Counted from the stretch's first letter, positions 16,624 through 25,077 are shown. The stretch: DNA of 64,000 nucleotides from Kitasatospora papulosa (GCF_000717245.1 NZ_JNYQ01000008.1:124001-188000), one strand, 5' to 3'. The notes: a model not told the origin generated them from the sequence alone. A program made the numbers and translations.

Positions 16624-17900
16624 CCCAGGAGACGCCGGTCGTACCGGTGACCCTCGACCTGCGGGAGTTCCGTGACGTACCCCGCTCCACGGACGCGTGC
16701 GTGTCGCTGTGGGAACGGCTGGAACCGGCCGTGCTGACGCTGGACCCGCAGGCCGGGCCGCGGGTGCGGTTCGATCTGGGTGACGAGGGCGAGGTCGGGG
16801 TGTGGTTCCTCGATCCGGCCTCGGCTCCACGGCCGCTCGGCGCCACCACCCGGTTCGCGATCCGGGGTGTCCTCGAGGCCCCCGAGATCCGGCACGCCTG
16901 CACCACCTGCCTGACGGCACACACCACCACCTACGCGCCGTACAAGTGCCCGGGCTGCGACGAGGGCCGTCGCACGGGACGCGCCTGCGAGGAGCACGCC
17001 GTGTTCCTGGAGGGCTCCCTGCGCGCCTCCTGCCTCGGCCACACGCCCGTGTGCCGGTGCGGTGCCAGGGCGAAGGTCTGGTGCGGCGGCCCGAAGTGCC
17101 GTACGCGTACGGCCTGGTGCGAGACGCATCTGCGCCGCCATCCCGGCGATCCCACCGTCGCCTACTGCGAGGACTGCTACGCCGAGCGCTTCCCGGCGTG
17201 CGAGCACGAGCACTGCACCGGCAGCGGGTACATCCGCTGCGAGCACCGCACGCTCTCCGGGATGAAGCCGTGCGGTCGCCGCATCTGCACCGAGCACGCC
17301 CGGCGCTGGCAGGTGTACGGCTCCTACAACCGGGGCCTCGCGCTGTGCACCCCGCACCACCTCCGGCTGTCGTCGACCCCGCCCGAGGGTCTGATCGACA
17401 TGATCCTGGCCGGCACGGTGGCACGCAGCAGCCGAGGCAGGTCCGCGACCCGCCGCCGGGCGCAGTTGCCGCGCATCAGCATCGTGCGGCACATCCTGAT
17501 CAACACCCGCCGGGCCGTACTCGACATGGAAGCCATCGACCTCCTCTTCACCACCCTCGAACAGGGCCTGCGCGGCCGGACCCCGCGGGACACGAACCTC
17601 TCGACCGCCCTGGACCTGCTCTCCAGGCACCGCGTCTCACGACGTGAGGACGTCGAGCGGTTCCGGGAGCAGCACGTCGAAGGGCGCGGTCACTACGACC
17701 GGCTGGTGCAGGAGCTGCGCCGAGGGGGCCGGTACGAGCTCGCCGAAGCCGTGGAGTTCTCCGACTTCCGGCCGCGCAGCGGGATCCTGTTCGTCCGGGT
17801 ACCGGAACGCCTCCAGGGCCTCTTCCGGGGCAAGGGCGGTTCCTCCGTCAGGCAACTGGAGCAACGCGTGGGCGTGAAGATTCAAGTGGAGCGCGGATGA
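16620..17900 (+). CDS. Cysteine-rich zinc-binding protein with C-terminal KH domain
   Basis: A 426-residue protein with three parts. Residues 1-90 are a beta-rich domain. Residues 94-243 contain 19 cysteines and many histidines in paired CxxC/CxxH arrangements (CTTC, CPGC, CEEH, CRCG, CETH, CEDC, CEHEHC, CTEH, CTPHH), which should fold into several zinc knuckles or treble clefs. A helical segment follows, and residues about 383-426 form a KH-type RNA-binding module: FVRVPERLQGLFRGKGG at 391-407 holds the G-K-G-G loop, then SSVRQLEQRVGVKIQVE. The start codon overlaps the previous stop (ATGA) and its own stop overlaps the next ATG. A nucleic-acid recognition role within the cassette is inferred from the KH motif. 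Confidence 0.72.
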   Translation: MTQETPVVPVTLDLREFRDVPRSTDACVSLWERLEPAVLTLDPQAGPRVRFDLGDEGEVGVWFLDPASAPRPLGATTRFAIRGVLEAPEIRHACTTCLTAHTTTYAPYKCPGCDEGRRTGRACEEHAVFLEGSLRASCLGHTPVCRCGARAKVWCGGPKCRTRTAWCETHLRRHPGDPTVAYCEDCYAERFPACEHEHCTGSGYIRCEHRTLSGMKPCGRRICTEHARRWQVYGSYNRGLALCTPHHLRLSSTPPEGLIDMILAGTVARSSRGRSATRRRAQLPRISIVRHILINTRRAVLDMEAIDLLFTTLEQGLRGRTPRDTNLSTALDLLSRHRVSRREDVERFREQHVEGRGHYDRLVQELRRGGRYELAEAVEFSDFRPRSGILFVRVPERLQGLFRGKGGSSVRQLEQRVGVKIQVERG

Positions 17901-19882
17901 CTGCCTTCAAGCTCTCGGCGGCCGACACCCGGCTCGTCACGGCGACCGGCCCCGGCCTGGTCGCCGACAACCGGCTCGCCGTCTCCCCGTCCCAGCTGAC
18001 CGACGGGACGGCGGGCGTCCTCCGGGTGCACGACTCCGGTGGCACCCGTTCGGTGGCGGTACGGCTGCTTCCCGCCGTCGGTGTGCCCGCCGATGTGGTG
18101 GTGGTCCCCGCCGCCCTTGTCCAGGAGCATCGCGTCACACCGGAGGAGGGCTGGGAGCTGGAGTCCGCGGACGCGACCGTCCCGGCCGCTCTGGAGCTCG
18201 AGCTCCCCCCTGGTCCGTCCCTCGACGAGGCCACGACCGTGCTGCGCGGCGCCCCGCTCCTGTGCGGCCACGTCTTCGCGCACGGATTCGAGACGTCTCC
18301 CGACGTCTGGATCGAAGCCTCCGGCAGCCTCTTCCGGGTGCGTGCGGCCCTGGACCGCGGGGGCCTGCCCCTGCAAGGCCTTCTCCGGGTCGGCCCGGAG
18401 ACCGCGCTGACCCTCTTCGCGCCGGGAGAGCGCAGCGGTGTGGACATCGTCGTACTGGCGGACTGCAGCGGCTCCATGAGCATCGAGGACATCCCCGCGG
18501 CGCCCAGCGACGGGGGCCGATGGTTCAACCGCGGGCGTACGAGTGCCGGCATCTCCCGCATGAACGCCCTCAAGGACGCTCTCGGTGCCATGATCGACGC
18601 CCGGATGCGCTACGACGGTGTGGGGACCCGTTTCGCGCTGGTCCGCTTCGACCACGACCACGAACCGATGTTCCCCAGCCGTTGGGGCATGGAGGAGGTC
18701 TCGGACGCCCACTCCGTCCAGCGCCTGCGCGAGGCCGTTTCCCTGCTCAACTACCGCCAGTCGGGCACGGACATCGGCAAGGCGCTGCACAAGGCCGGTG
18801 AACTGCTCCACCGCTACGGCGTCCCCGGTAACGAGCGCCTCGTCGTCCTGGTGAGCGACGGTGCGCACTACGCTCCCATCCCCGACGAACGCAGCGGCGA
18901 GTCCGTCTCCGGCACCCAGGACCCGGTGTCGCTCATGGAGGACCTGCACGCGGGTCTGGACATTCGCCTGCACGCGGTCGGCATCAGCGACGACGCCCTG
19001 TTCGACCGATGGTGGCAGGCGCAGCGGCACCGCCCTGGCTGGGCTCCGCAGGCCCACGAGAGCATGGTGCCCAACCACCGGATGCTGGTCGATCTGGTGA
19101 CCGTCGCCGGCGGCGACCGGCAGCGCATCGGCGGCCTCGACGTCCTGGAGAAGTACTTCGCCGAACTGGGCAGCGGAGTCGTACGCGCCGTGGGGCGCCC
19201 TGCCCGTCCGCGCCTGCCCGCTCTGCAGCTGACCCCCGAGCGGCTGGCCGCCGAGCCCCTGCGCCGCGCCGCGACCGATCCGCGACAACGCCGCACCTGG
19301 GACGCGGCGGCCGAGGACACCCTGGTCGCCTACAGCAGGGTGTGCGAGGCGTCACGGGCCCGCCTCGGCTACCAGCTGCTCCGCTCCTCGCCGCCCGACG
19401 ACTTCACCCGTCTGCGCCGCCAGTGCGGCGACCGGGCCGACTTCACGGCCTGGCTGTCCGTCGCCTATCAGGTCTTCAACGAGCGTCTGCACGCCCCCTT
19501 GCGCATTCCCAGGAAGGATCCCGCGAAGGTACTGGACCTGCCGCAGCTCGCGGCGGCCTTCTGGGACGGCCGCATGTCCCAGCTGCACGAACTGCGCAAC
19601 TTCTACCACCACGACCGGGACATGGAGGAGCGGGCCGAGCGGAACCGCGTCGCGGGAGGCATCATCCACAAGCACACGGGCAGCTACGCCCCGTCGGAGA
19701 ACGACGCCGACGCCTGGCGTGCGCTTCAACTGGGCCTGGTGCGCGACCTGGCGGCCCTCCTGAACGAGGCGCACGCGATACTCGACGCGGCGCCGGCCCC
19801 CGAGGCGGCACCGCAGGAACCCGCGGAGTCCGGGCCGGCCTCGGCAGGCGGGATCCGTGTGAAGTCGCAGGGCTACGAATGA
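17897..19882 (+). CDS. vWA-domain protein with HEPN-like C-terminus, last gene of cassette
   Basis: A 661-residue protein. Residues 1-105 are a beta-rich domain vaguely like CDC48-N barrels. The von Willebrand A domain (about 183-430) has a complete metal site: DCSGS at 189-193, T291 in SGTDIG and D321 in LVSDG. The C-terminal 180 residues are helical, and LHELRNFYHH (563-572) contains R-x4-H, the signature of HEPN nucleases such as the Swt1/RNase LS type; flanking helices AWLSVAYQVFNERL and WRALQLGLVRDLAALLNEA fit that four-helix fold. I therefore infer a metal-dependent adhesion/scaffold domain joined to a possible RNase. A small hairpin follows the stop. No signal peptide. Confidence 0.72.
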   Translation: MTAFKLSAADTRLVTATGPGLVADNRLAVSPSQLTDGTAGVLRVHDSGGTRSVAVRLLPAVGVPADVVVVPAALVQEHRVTPEEGWELESADATVPAALELELPPGPSLDEATTVLRGAPLLCGHVFAHGFETSPDVWIEASGSLFRVRAALDRGGLPLQGLLRVGPETALTLFAPGERSGVDIVVLADCSGSMSIEDIPAAPSDGGRWFNRGRTSAGISRMNALKDALGAMIDARMRYDGVGTRFALVRFDHDHEPMFPSRWGMEEVSDAHSVQRLREAVSLLNYRQSGTDIGKALHKAGELLHRYGVPGNERLVVLVSDGAHYAPIPDERSGESVSGTQDPVSLMEDLHAGLDIRLHAVGISDDALFDRWWQAQRHRPGWAPQAHESMVPNHRMLVDLVTVAGGDRQRIGGLDVLEKYFAELGSGVVRAVGRPARPRLPALQLTPERLAAEPLRRAATDPRQRRTWDAAAEDTLVAYSRVCEASRARLGYQLLRSSPPDDFTRLRRQCGDRADFTAWLSVAYQVFNERLHAPLRIPRKDPAKVLDLPQLAAAFWDGRMSQLHELRNFYHHDRDMEERAERNRVAGGIIHKHTGSYAPSENDADAWRALQLGLVRDLAALLNEAHAILDAAPAPEAAPQEPAESGPASAGGIRVKSQGYE

Positions 19883-19921
19883 TGTCGGAGCCCCGGGAGG
19901 AGCGCGTCCTGCTGTCGGCGG

Positions 19922-19946
19922 GCTGCTCGGCAGGGCCCCGAGCAGC
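19922..19946 (+). terminator. Hairpin after the four-gene cassette
   Basis: GCTGCTCGG pairs with CCGAGCAGC across a 7-nt loop, 40 bp after the cassette's last stop. No U-tract follows, as is usual for Streptomyces terminators. Confidence 0.5.
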
Positions 19947-20075
19947 GGCTGACGGCCCCGTACCACGGCGATCTGGGTATCCACGCGTGTGCGACTGAGT
20001 ACGCGCACTCAACGCACGGCACCCCTGCGGCGGCGAGGGTGGTGGCACACAGAACCGCTGGAGAGGATCCACCCC

Positions 20076-20414
20076 ATGTCCCGCAGAACGAACAGGTCCG
20101 CAGCCCGCCCCCGGTCCGGAAGGACGCGCGTCGTCGCCGCTGCTCTCACCGGTGCGCTGGCCGTCGTGACACTGACCGGATGCGCCGGCTTCGCGTACCA
20201 GGAGGACATCTGCGGCGGCGGCGAGTATCCCGTCCTGTCCGTGGGCGGAACCGGTTCCGCCTGTGTCCCGGACGCTGAGGAGCCTCCGGCGGGATACGCG
20301 CGGTATCCGGAGGGCAAGGTGCCTCAGCAGGTCGACGACAAGTGGGACGTGTACTGGGACACCCACACCCTCGACAAGGACGGAAACACCGTGGTCGCCC
20401 CGGACGCGGCCTGA
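20076..20414 (+). CDS. Small lipoprotein, SCO0607-like
   Basis: A 112-residue lipoprotein. A twin-basic N-terminus (MSRRTNRS...RSGRTRVV) and hydrophobic stretch AAALTGALAVVTL lead to lipobox LTGC at about residue 28. The mature part is short, with motifs YQEDICGGGEYPVLSVGG and GYARYPEGKVPQQVDDKWD that I recall from the Streptomyces SCO0607 lipoprotein family. Function unknown. GAGAGG lies upstream of the ATG. It is monocistronic, with a hairpin after the stop. Confidence 0.78.
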   Translation: MSRRTNRSAARPRSGRTRVVAAALTGALAVVTLTGCAGFAYQEDICGGGEYPVLSVGGTGSACVPDAEEPPAGYARYPEGKVPQQVDDKWDVYWDTHTLDKDGNTVVAPDAA

Positions 20415-20450
20415 CCTGGGAGGTTCTCTCCCTGCCGGCCGGCACGCGCC

Positions 20451-20476
20451 CCGCGGGCCGTCCGCCCGGCCCGCGG
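20451..20476 (+). terminator. Hairpin after the small lipoprotein gene
   Basis: CCGCGGGCC pairs with GGCCCGCGG around an 8-nt loop, 37 bp downstream of the stop codon. Confidence 0.5.
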
Positions 20477-20603
20477 GCCCCACGCCGTCCGCGGCAGCCC
20501 GGGACGAGCGGAAACGGCCCGGTGGTCCGTACGTGCGCTGGGCGCACACCGGCCGACGGTGACAGCATGGGAGGGTGGGGGACGAAGAGCGTGAGGAGCA
20601 GCG

Positions 20604-21527
20604 ATGCCTACCCGCCCGTCCGACGCCGCGCAGGAACCGAGGACGGTCGTGGGTGTGGACGGTTCGGAACACGCCCGGGCCGCCGTCCTCTGGGGTGCGG
20701 CGGACGCCTCGGCACACCGCCGGAGCCTGCTGCTCGTGCACGCCGCCGACCTCGACCGGCTGGACCGGTTCGCGTCGTTCGAGACGTCCGAACATCTGCG
20801 GGACGCGGGTAACTCTCTTCTGACGACGGCGGCGGAGGAGATCCGGGAACGGTTCCCCGAGCTCGACGTCGCCGTCAAACTGAGCCGCAGGAAGCCGGTT
20901 CCGGCTCTCCACGCTTCCGCCCGGCCCGGCAGTTCCATCGTCGTCGGCAGCAGGGGAAGCGGCGGGTTCGGTCCCCTGCTCCTCGGGTCGACCGGACTGG
21001 AGGTCGTCGTCGGCAGTCCCGCGCCCGTGGTGGTCGTCCGTGGTGAAGCCGGACGCGAGGACGCGCCGGTCACGGCTGCCGTGCGCGACGTGCACGACGC
21101 CCGGTGGCTGGTCCGTGCCGGACGGGAGGCGCAGGCGCGCGAGCGTGCCCTGCGGCTGGTGAACGTGCACAGCCTGCTCGCCCGGTTCGACGGGACCGCG
21201 CGGGACGCGAACGGGCGGGCTGGTGATCGCGGCGAGGAACTGATGGCCGAACTGGCGTCCCGGGTCCGGGAGAGCGCTCCCGGTCTCACGGTGGAGACCG
21301 AGGTCGTCGCGGCGCGGTCGGCCGCGTCCGCGCTAGTCGAGGCGAGCGGGCACGCGGGCCTCCTGGTCATGGGAAGCCATGAGCGGCGCAGTGTCTCCGT
21401 GCTGGGGCTGGGTCATGTCGTGCACGCCCTTCTGCACCACTCCCGATGTCCGGTGCAGATCGTGCCGTACCGGCGCGACGACGAGAGCGGGGTCGTGGAG
21501 GAAGGACTCAGGGACGACGAGGGCTGA
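20604..21527 (+). CDS. Tandem universal stress protein (two UspA domains)
   Basis: A 307-residue protein with two Usp domains. The first (about 14-150) has VVGVDGSEHARAAVLWGA and an intact nucleotide loop, GSRGSGGFGPLLLGST, so it may bind ATP. The second (about 160-295) keeps the fold (LVNVHSLL, LLVMGSHERRSVSVLGLGHVV) but lacks the G-x2-G-x9-G-S/T pattern, so it is probably a non-binding partner half. Tandem Usp proteins in actinobacteria respond to dormancy, oxygen limitation or nucleotide stress. GAGGAG precedes the ATG. Single-gene unit. Confidence 0.92.
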   Translation: MPTRPSDAAQEPRTVVGVDGSEHARAAVLWGAADASAHRRSLLLVHAADLDRLDRFASFETSEHLRDAGNSLLTTAAEEIRERFPELDVAVKLSRRKPVPALHASARPGSSIVVGSRGSGGFGPLLLGSTGLEVVVGSPAPVVVVRGEAGREDAPVTAAVRDVHDARWLVRAGREAQARERALRLVNVHSLLARFDGTARDANGRAGDRGEELMAELASRVRESAPGLTVETEVVAARSAASALVEASGHAGLLVMGSHERRSVSVLGLGHVVHALLHHSRCPVQIVPYRRDDESGVVEEGLRDDEG

Positions 21528-21701
21528 GGACGAGACCGCGCAATCGCCTGGGACGGGACACTTCGGGACGGTCCGGATGGGGCATGTCCCGGACGCGCGC
21601 GTCCACGTGCGGCCGGGCGGACCGGTGCGACGGGCCCTTCGGCGGGCCGAGCGGGACAGGGCCCGCTTGTCATGTTCCCCCACCTGCGACTACTGTCGCC
21701 A

Positions 21702-21862
21702 CGCCTTGGTGAACGGGAAATCCGGTGTGATGCCGGTGCGGCCCTCGCCACTGTGATCGGGAAGTCCGGCTCCGGCCCTCACGGGCAGCCACTGGGTCCT
21801 TGTGACCCGGGAAGGCGGAGTTCGGGCGGTGTCACCCGTAAGCCAGGAGACCGGCCAAGGCG
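21702..21862 (+). promoter_or_regulatory. Cobalamin (B12) riboswitch
   Basis: The closing P1 stem is a perfect 8-bp pair, CGCCTTGG (21702-21709) with CCAAGGCG (21855-21862). Inside are the conserved GGTGAACGGGAA segment, the CACTGTGA element and, at 21841-21852, the B12 box AGCCAGGAGACC. It ends 41 nt before the cbiM start, so adenosylcobalamin probably blocks translation or transcription of the cobalt transporter. The rest of 21528-21701 holds only leader and promoter-like DNA. Confidence 0.93.
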
Positions 21863-21903
21863 CTTCAACCATCCACGAGGTGCTGGAGAGGGTCTGCTGC
21901 GCC

Positions 21904-22614
21904 ATGCACATTGCCGAGGGATTTCTGCCCCCGGCGCACGCGATCGCCTGGGGTGTCGCGTCCGCGCCGTTCGTCGTCCACGGAGTCCGGTCACTTTCGC
22001 GTGAGGTCAGGGAGAACCCTGAGAGCACGCTGCTCCTGGGGGCCTCCGGGGCCTTCACGTTCGTCCTTTCCGCATTGAAGATCCCGTCCGTGACGGGAAG
22101 TTGTTCACACCCCACCGGTACGGGGCTGGGGGCCATCCTGTTCCGACCGCCCATCATGGCGGTCCTGGGGACCATCACCCTGCTGTTCCAGGCCCTGTTG
22201 CTCGCGCACGGCGGTCTGACCACGCTCGGAGCCAACGTCTTCTCGATGGCGATCGTCGGCCCCTGGGCCGGATACGCGGTCTTCAGGCTGCTGCGCCGGT
22301 ACGACGTGCCGCTGATGGTGGCGGTGTTCTTCGGCGCGTTCGTCGCCGACCTGTCCACCTACTGCGTCACCAGCGTGCAGCTGGCACTCGCCTTCCCGGA
22401 CCCGAGCAGCGGCTTCCCGGGCGCGCTCGGCAAGTTCGGCTCCATCTTCGCGGTCACCCAGATCCCGCTCGCCGTGAGCGAGGGGCTGCTGACCGTGCTG
22501 GTGATGCGGCTCCTCGTGCAGTCCAGCAAGGGGGACCTGACCCGGCTCGGTGTGTTCCTCACCCGGAAGCAGGCACGCACGGAGAAGGCCGAGACCGAGG
22601 CGGTGGCCCGATGA
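21904..22614 (+). CDS. cbiM: Cobalt ECF transporter substrate-binding membrane subunit CbiM
   Basis: A 236-residue integral membrane S-component. The N-terminus MHIAEGFLPP is diagnostic: the free amino group and His2 coordinate the metal, which also fixes the start at ATG 21904. About seven helices follow, with LSALKIPSVTGSCSHPTGTGL (read as blocks around residues 57-77) providing the second histidine site and FFGAFVADLSTYCVTSVQLAL late in the protein. The B12 riboswitch upstream argues for cobalt rather than nickel. First gene of cbiMNQO; its stop overlaps cbiN by ATGA. Confidence 0.95.
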   Translation: MHIAEGFLPPAHAIAWGVASAPFVVHGVRSLSREVRENPESTLLLGASGAFTFVLSALKIPSVTGSCSHPTGTGLGAILFRPPIMAVLGTITLLFQALLLAHGGLTTLGANVFSMAIVGPWAGYAVFRLLRRYDVPLMVAVFFGAFVADLSTYCVTSVQLALAFPDPSSGFPGALGKFGSIFAVTQIPLAVSEGLLTVLVMRLLVQSSKGDLTRLGVFLTRKQARTEKAETEAVAR

Positions 22615-22979
22615 ACAAGAACACGAAGATCAACGCTCTGCTGCTCGTCGTGGTGGCCGCGCTGGCCGTCCTGCCGCTGGCCCTCGGCCTGGGCGACGGC
22701 GAGAAGGAACCGTTCACGGGGGCCGACGCACAGGCCGAGACGGCGATCACCGAGATCGACCCGGACTACGAACCCTGGTTCTCCCCGCTGTACGAACCGC
22801 CCTCCGGCGAGATCGAGTCGGCGCTGTTCGCCCTTCAGGCCGCGCTCGGCGCGGGCGTCCTCGCCTACTACTTCGGCCTGCGGCGCGGGCGCCGTCAGGG
22901 CGAACTGCGCGCGACCGCGGGGCAGGAGAGAAGGGGTGCCGGCGGCGGTGCCGAGGAGCCGACGGTCCGAAAGGCCTGA
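22611..22979 (+). CDS. cbiN: Cobalt transport protein CbiN
   Basis: A 122-residue auxiliary subunit: an N-terminal membrane helix (INALLLVVVAALAVLPLALGL), an external loop with FTGADAQAETAI and DYEPWFSPLYEPPSGEIESALFA, and a second helix (LQAALGAGVLAYYFGL). CbiN helps load metal into CbiM. The loop motif EPWFSPLYEPPSGEIES is typical. The charged Arg/Glu tail is longer than in enteric homologues. The start overlaps the cbiM stop (ATGA). Confidence 0.92.
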   Translation: MNKNTKINALLLVVVAALAVLPLALGLGDGEKEPFTGADAQAETAITEIDPDYEPWFSPLYEPPSGEIESALFALQAALGAGVLAYYFGLRRGRRQGELRATAGQERRGAGGGAEEPTVRKA

Positions 22980-22985
22980 ACGCAC

Positions 22986-23735
22986 ATGCTGCCGATCGAC
23001 GCGGCGGCGCACAGCAGCCGCTGGCGCCGCCGCCATCCCGTGGACAAGGCCGCGCTCGGTCTGGGGCTCACGGCGCTGGCCGTTTCGCTGCCGCCCTGGC
23101 CCGGTGCGGCCCTTGTCCTCGTGGCCGCCCTGGCCGTTCTGCTGGGGCCGGCGGGCGTCACCGCCCGTCACCTGTGGCGGGCGTACCGGGTGCCCCTGGG
23201 TTTCTGCGTCACCGGGGCCGCGACGCTCCTCGTCCAGGTCGGCGGACCGCGAGGGCTCGTCGCTCTCGACCCCGGGGGGCCCGTACGCGCGGGGGAACTG
23301 CTGCTGCGTACCTCGGCGGCGTCCCTCGGGGTCCTGCTGTTCGCCTTCACCACTCCGATGTCCGACCTGCTGCCCCGCCTGGTCAGGGCGGGGGTGCCCG
23401 CACCGGTGGTGGACGTCGCCCTGGTGACGTACCGCATGAGCTTCCTCCTCCTCGACGCGGTGCGCCGGATCAGGGAGGCCCAGGCGGCCCGGCTCGGCCA
23501 CACCACCCGGGCCGCCGCCTGGCGGTCCCTGGCGGGGCTCGGAGCGACCGCGTTCGTCAGGGCGTTCGACCGCGCGGCGCGGCTCCAGACGGGGCTGGCC
23601 GGGCGCGGTTACGACGGGACGCTGCGCGTCCTGGTGCCCGAGGCCCGCGTCTCCGCGCGCTTCGTGGCGCTGAGCGTCCTCCTGCTCGCGGTCCTCACCA
23701 TCCTGACCTTCGCCCTGGAAAGGCCGCTGTCATGA
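22986..23735 (+). CDS. cbiQ: ECF transporter transmembrane subunit CbiQ
   Basis: A 249-residue T-component linking CbiM to the ATPase. It begins HSSRWRRRHPVDKAALGL, typical of CbiQ, and has several hydrophobic helices. The coupling helices carry the Ala-Arg-Gly-type motifs: AQAARLGHTT and LQTGLAGRGYDG. The start is 6 nt after cbiN, and the stop overlaps cbiO by ATGA. Confidence 0.93.
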   Translation: MLPIDAAAHSSRWRRRHPVDKAALGLGLTALAVSLPPWPGAALVLVAALAVLLGPAGVTARHLWRAYRVPLGFCVTGAATLLVQVGGPRGLVALDPGGPVRAGELLLRTSAASLGVLLFAFTTPMSDLLPRLVRAGVPAPVVDVALVTYRMSFLLLDAVRRIREAQAARLGHTTRAAAWRSLAGLGATAFVRAFDRAARLQTGLAGRGYDGTLRVLVPEARVSARFVALSVLLLAVLTILTFALERPLS

Positions 23736-24607
23736 GCGAACCCGTGCTGCTCGCCCTGCGGGGCGCGTCCTTCGCGTACGAGGACGGTCCCGCCGTGCTC
23801 AGCGGCCTCGACTTCGAGGCGCGCGAAGGGCGCGCGCTCGCCCTCCTCGGCCGCAACGGCAGCGGAAAGACCACGCTGATGCGACTCCTGAGCGGCGGAC
23901 TGCGTCCGCGTGAGGGGCAGTTGGCGGTCGAGGGCCGCCCCGTCACCTACGACCGGAAGGGACTGACCCGTCTGCGTACCACCGTCCAGTTGGTGGTGCA
24001 GGACCCGGACGACCAGTTGTTCGCCGCGTCCGTCTCCCAGGACGTGTCGTTCGGGCCGCTGAACCTCGGCCTGCCGGACGCCGAGGTGCGCGCCCGGGTG
24101 GACGAGGCGCTCGCCGCCCTCGACATCACCGCCCTGGCGGACCGGCCCACCCACCTCCTGTCCTACGGGCAGCGGAAACGGACCGCCATCGCGGGAGCGG
24201 TCGCGATGCGGCCCCGCGTGCTGATCCTCGACGAGCCGACCGCCGGCCTCGACCCGGACGGCCAGGAGCGACTGCTCGGCACACTCGGCGCGCTCCGGGA
24301 CGGCGGAACGACCGTCATGATGGCCACCCACGACGTCGATCTCGCCCTGCGCTGGGCCGACGACGCCGCACTCCTCACCCCGGCGGGTGTCCGGGCCGGG
24401 CCCGCGCCCACGATGCTGGCCCGCACCGATCTCCTCGGGGAGGCGGGGCTGCGTCTGCCGTGGGGCGTCGCAGCATCGCAACTCCTGCGCTCGCACGGCC
24501 TGCTGGAGGATTCGGCACCCGGCCCACGGACCGCCGAGCAGTTGGCCGCCCACGTCGCCGCGCCGACCGCGGCCGGGAGCGCCGTCACCGACGGCCGACG
24601 TCCCTGA
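23732..24607 (+). CDS. cbiO: ECF transporter ATP-binding subunit CbiO
   Basis: A 291-residue ABC ATPase. Walker A GRNGSGKTT is at 40-48, Q-loop VVQDPDDQLFA at 88-97, Walker B RVLILDEPTAGLD at 161-173, and the switch histidine is in MATHDVD. The signature reads LSYGQRKR instead of LSGGQ, a variant seen in ECF ATPases. The last 60 residues after AALLTPAGV are extra and poorly conserved. A single ATPase gene implies a homodimer. End of the operon; a hairpin follows. Confidence 0.94.
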   Translation: MSEPVLLALRGASFAYEDGPAVLSGLDFEAREGRALALLGRNGSGKTTLMRLLSGGLRPREGQLAVEGRPVTYDRKGLTRLRTTVQLVVQDPDDQLFAASVSQDVSFGPLNLGLPDAEVRARVDEALAALDITALADRPTHLLSYGQRKRTAIAGAVAMRPRVLILDEPTAGLDPDGQERLLGTLGALRDGGTTVMMATHDVDLALRWADDAALLTPAGVRAGPAPTMLARTDLLGEAGLRLPWGVAASQLLRSHGLLEDSAPGPRTAEQLAAHVAAPTAAGSAVTDGRRP

Positions 24608-24617
24608 GGACGTTCCA

Positions 24618-24669
24618 CCGGAGTCCCGGGTGCCGGACGGTCCTTCACCCACGACACCCGGGATTCCGG
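24618..24669 (+). terminator. Terminator after cbiMNQO
   Basis: CCGGA-G-TCCCGGGTG pairs with CACCCGGGA-T-TCCGG, giving 14 paired bases plus a G-T pair around a 22-nt loop, beginning 11 bp after the cbiO stop. Confidence 0.6.
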
Positions 24670-25077
24670 CGGGAATCAGAACATTCGGGAACGGTTCGGG
24701 GAACGAAGCGATATGCACGTCGAACACCGAAGCCCCGGGACGCACGAGGACCGGGATACACGAGCGACAGCCGCTTCCGGAGACGATTCATCGAACCTCG
24801 TCCCGCCTTCACATCGATTTCACATTACTCGACAAGCCGAACCGATGTACGAATACGAGCATCATTCGCGAATGGCATATGCAGCAGCCAACCAGTCGCG
24901 GATGATCTCACATAGCGAGAACGGAACGTGAGGCACATCCCCAGGCCACGGGGGGTGAGCGAATGATTCAGCTCGTTCGGCATCGACTTTCGGACTCTTC
25001 ACAAAGGATTAACTCGATAAGCACTTCGGCCTGTTAGCTTTTTGGAAGGCAAGTGGCATCCATGAGGAGGTGAAGGG
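24670..25077 (+). other. AT-rich intergenic spacer with possible promoter and tiny ORFs
   Basis: This 408-bp stretch holds no convincing gene and is markedly less GC-rich than its neighbours, mainly from 24,800 to 25,060. Two tiny frames exist. One is 24845-24931 (28 codons, MYEYEHHSRMAYAAANQ...), without a good ribosome-binding site or GC-biased third positions. The other is 24963-25037 (24 codons, MIQLVRHRLSDSSQRINS...), preceded by GGGGGGTGAG. TTAACT (25012) and TGTTAG at 17-nt spacing could be the promoter of the next gene. Confidence 0.4.

Noticed and set aside
24713..24931. 72-codon frame in the AT-rich spacer
   Set aside because: No ribosome-binding site, no GC bias at third positions and no family resemblance; kept only as part of the spacer description.
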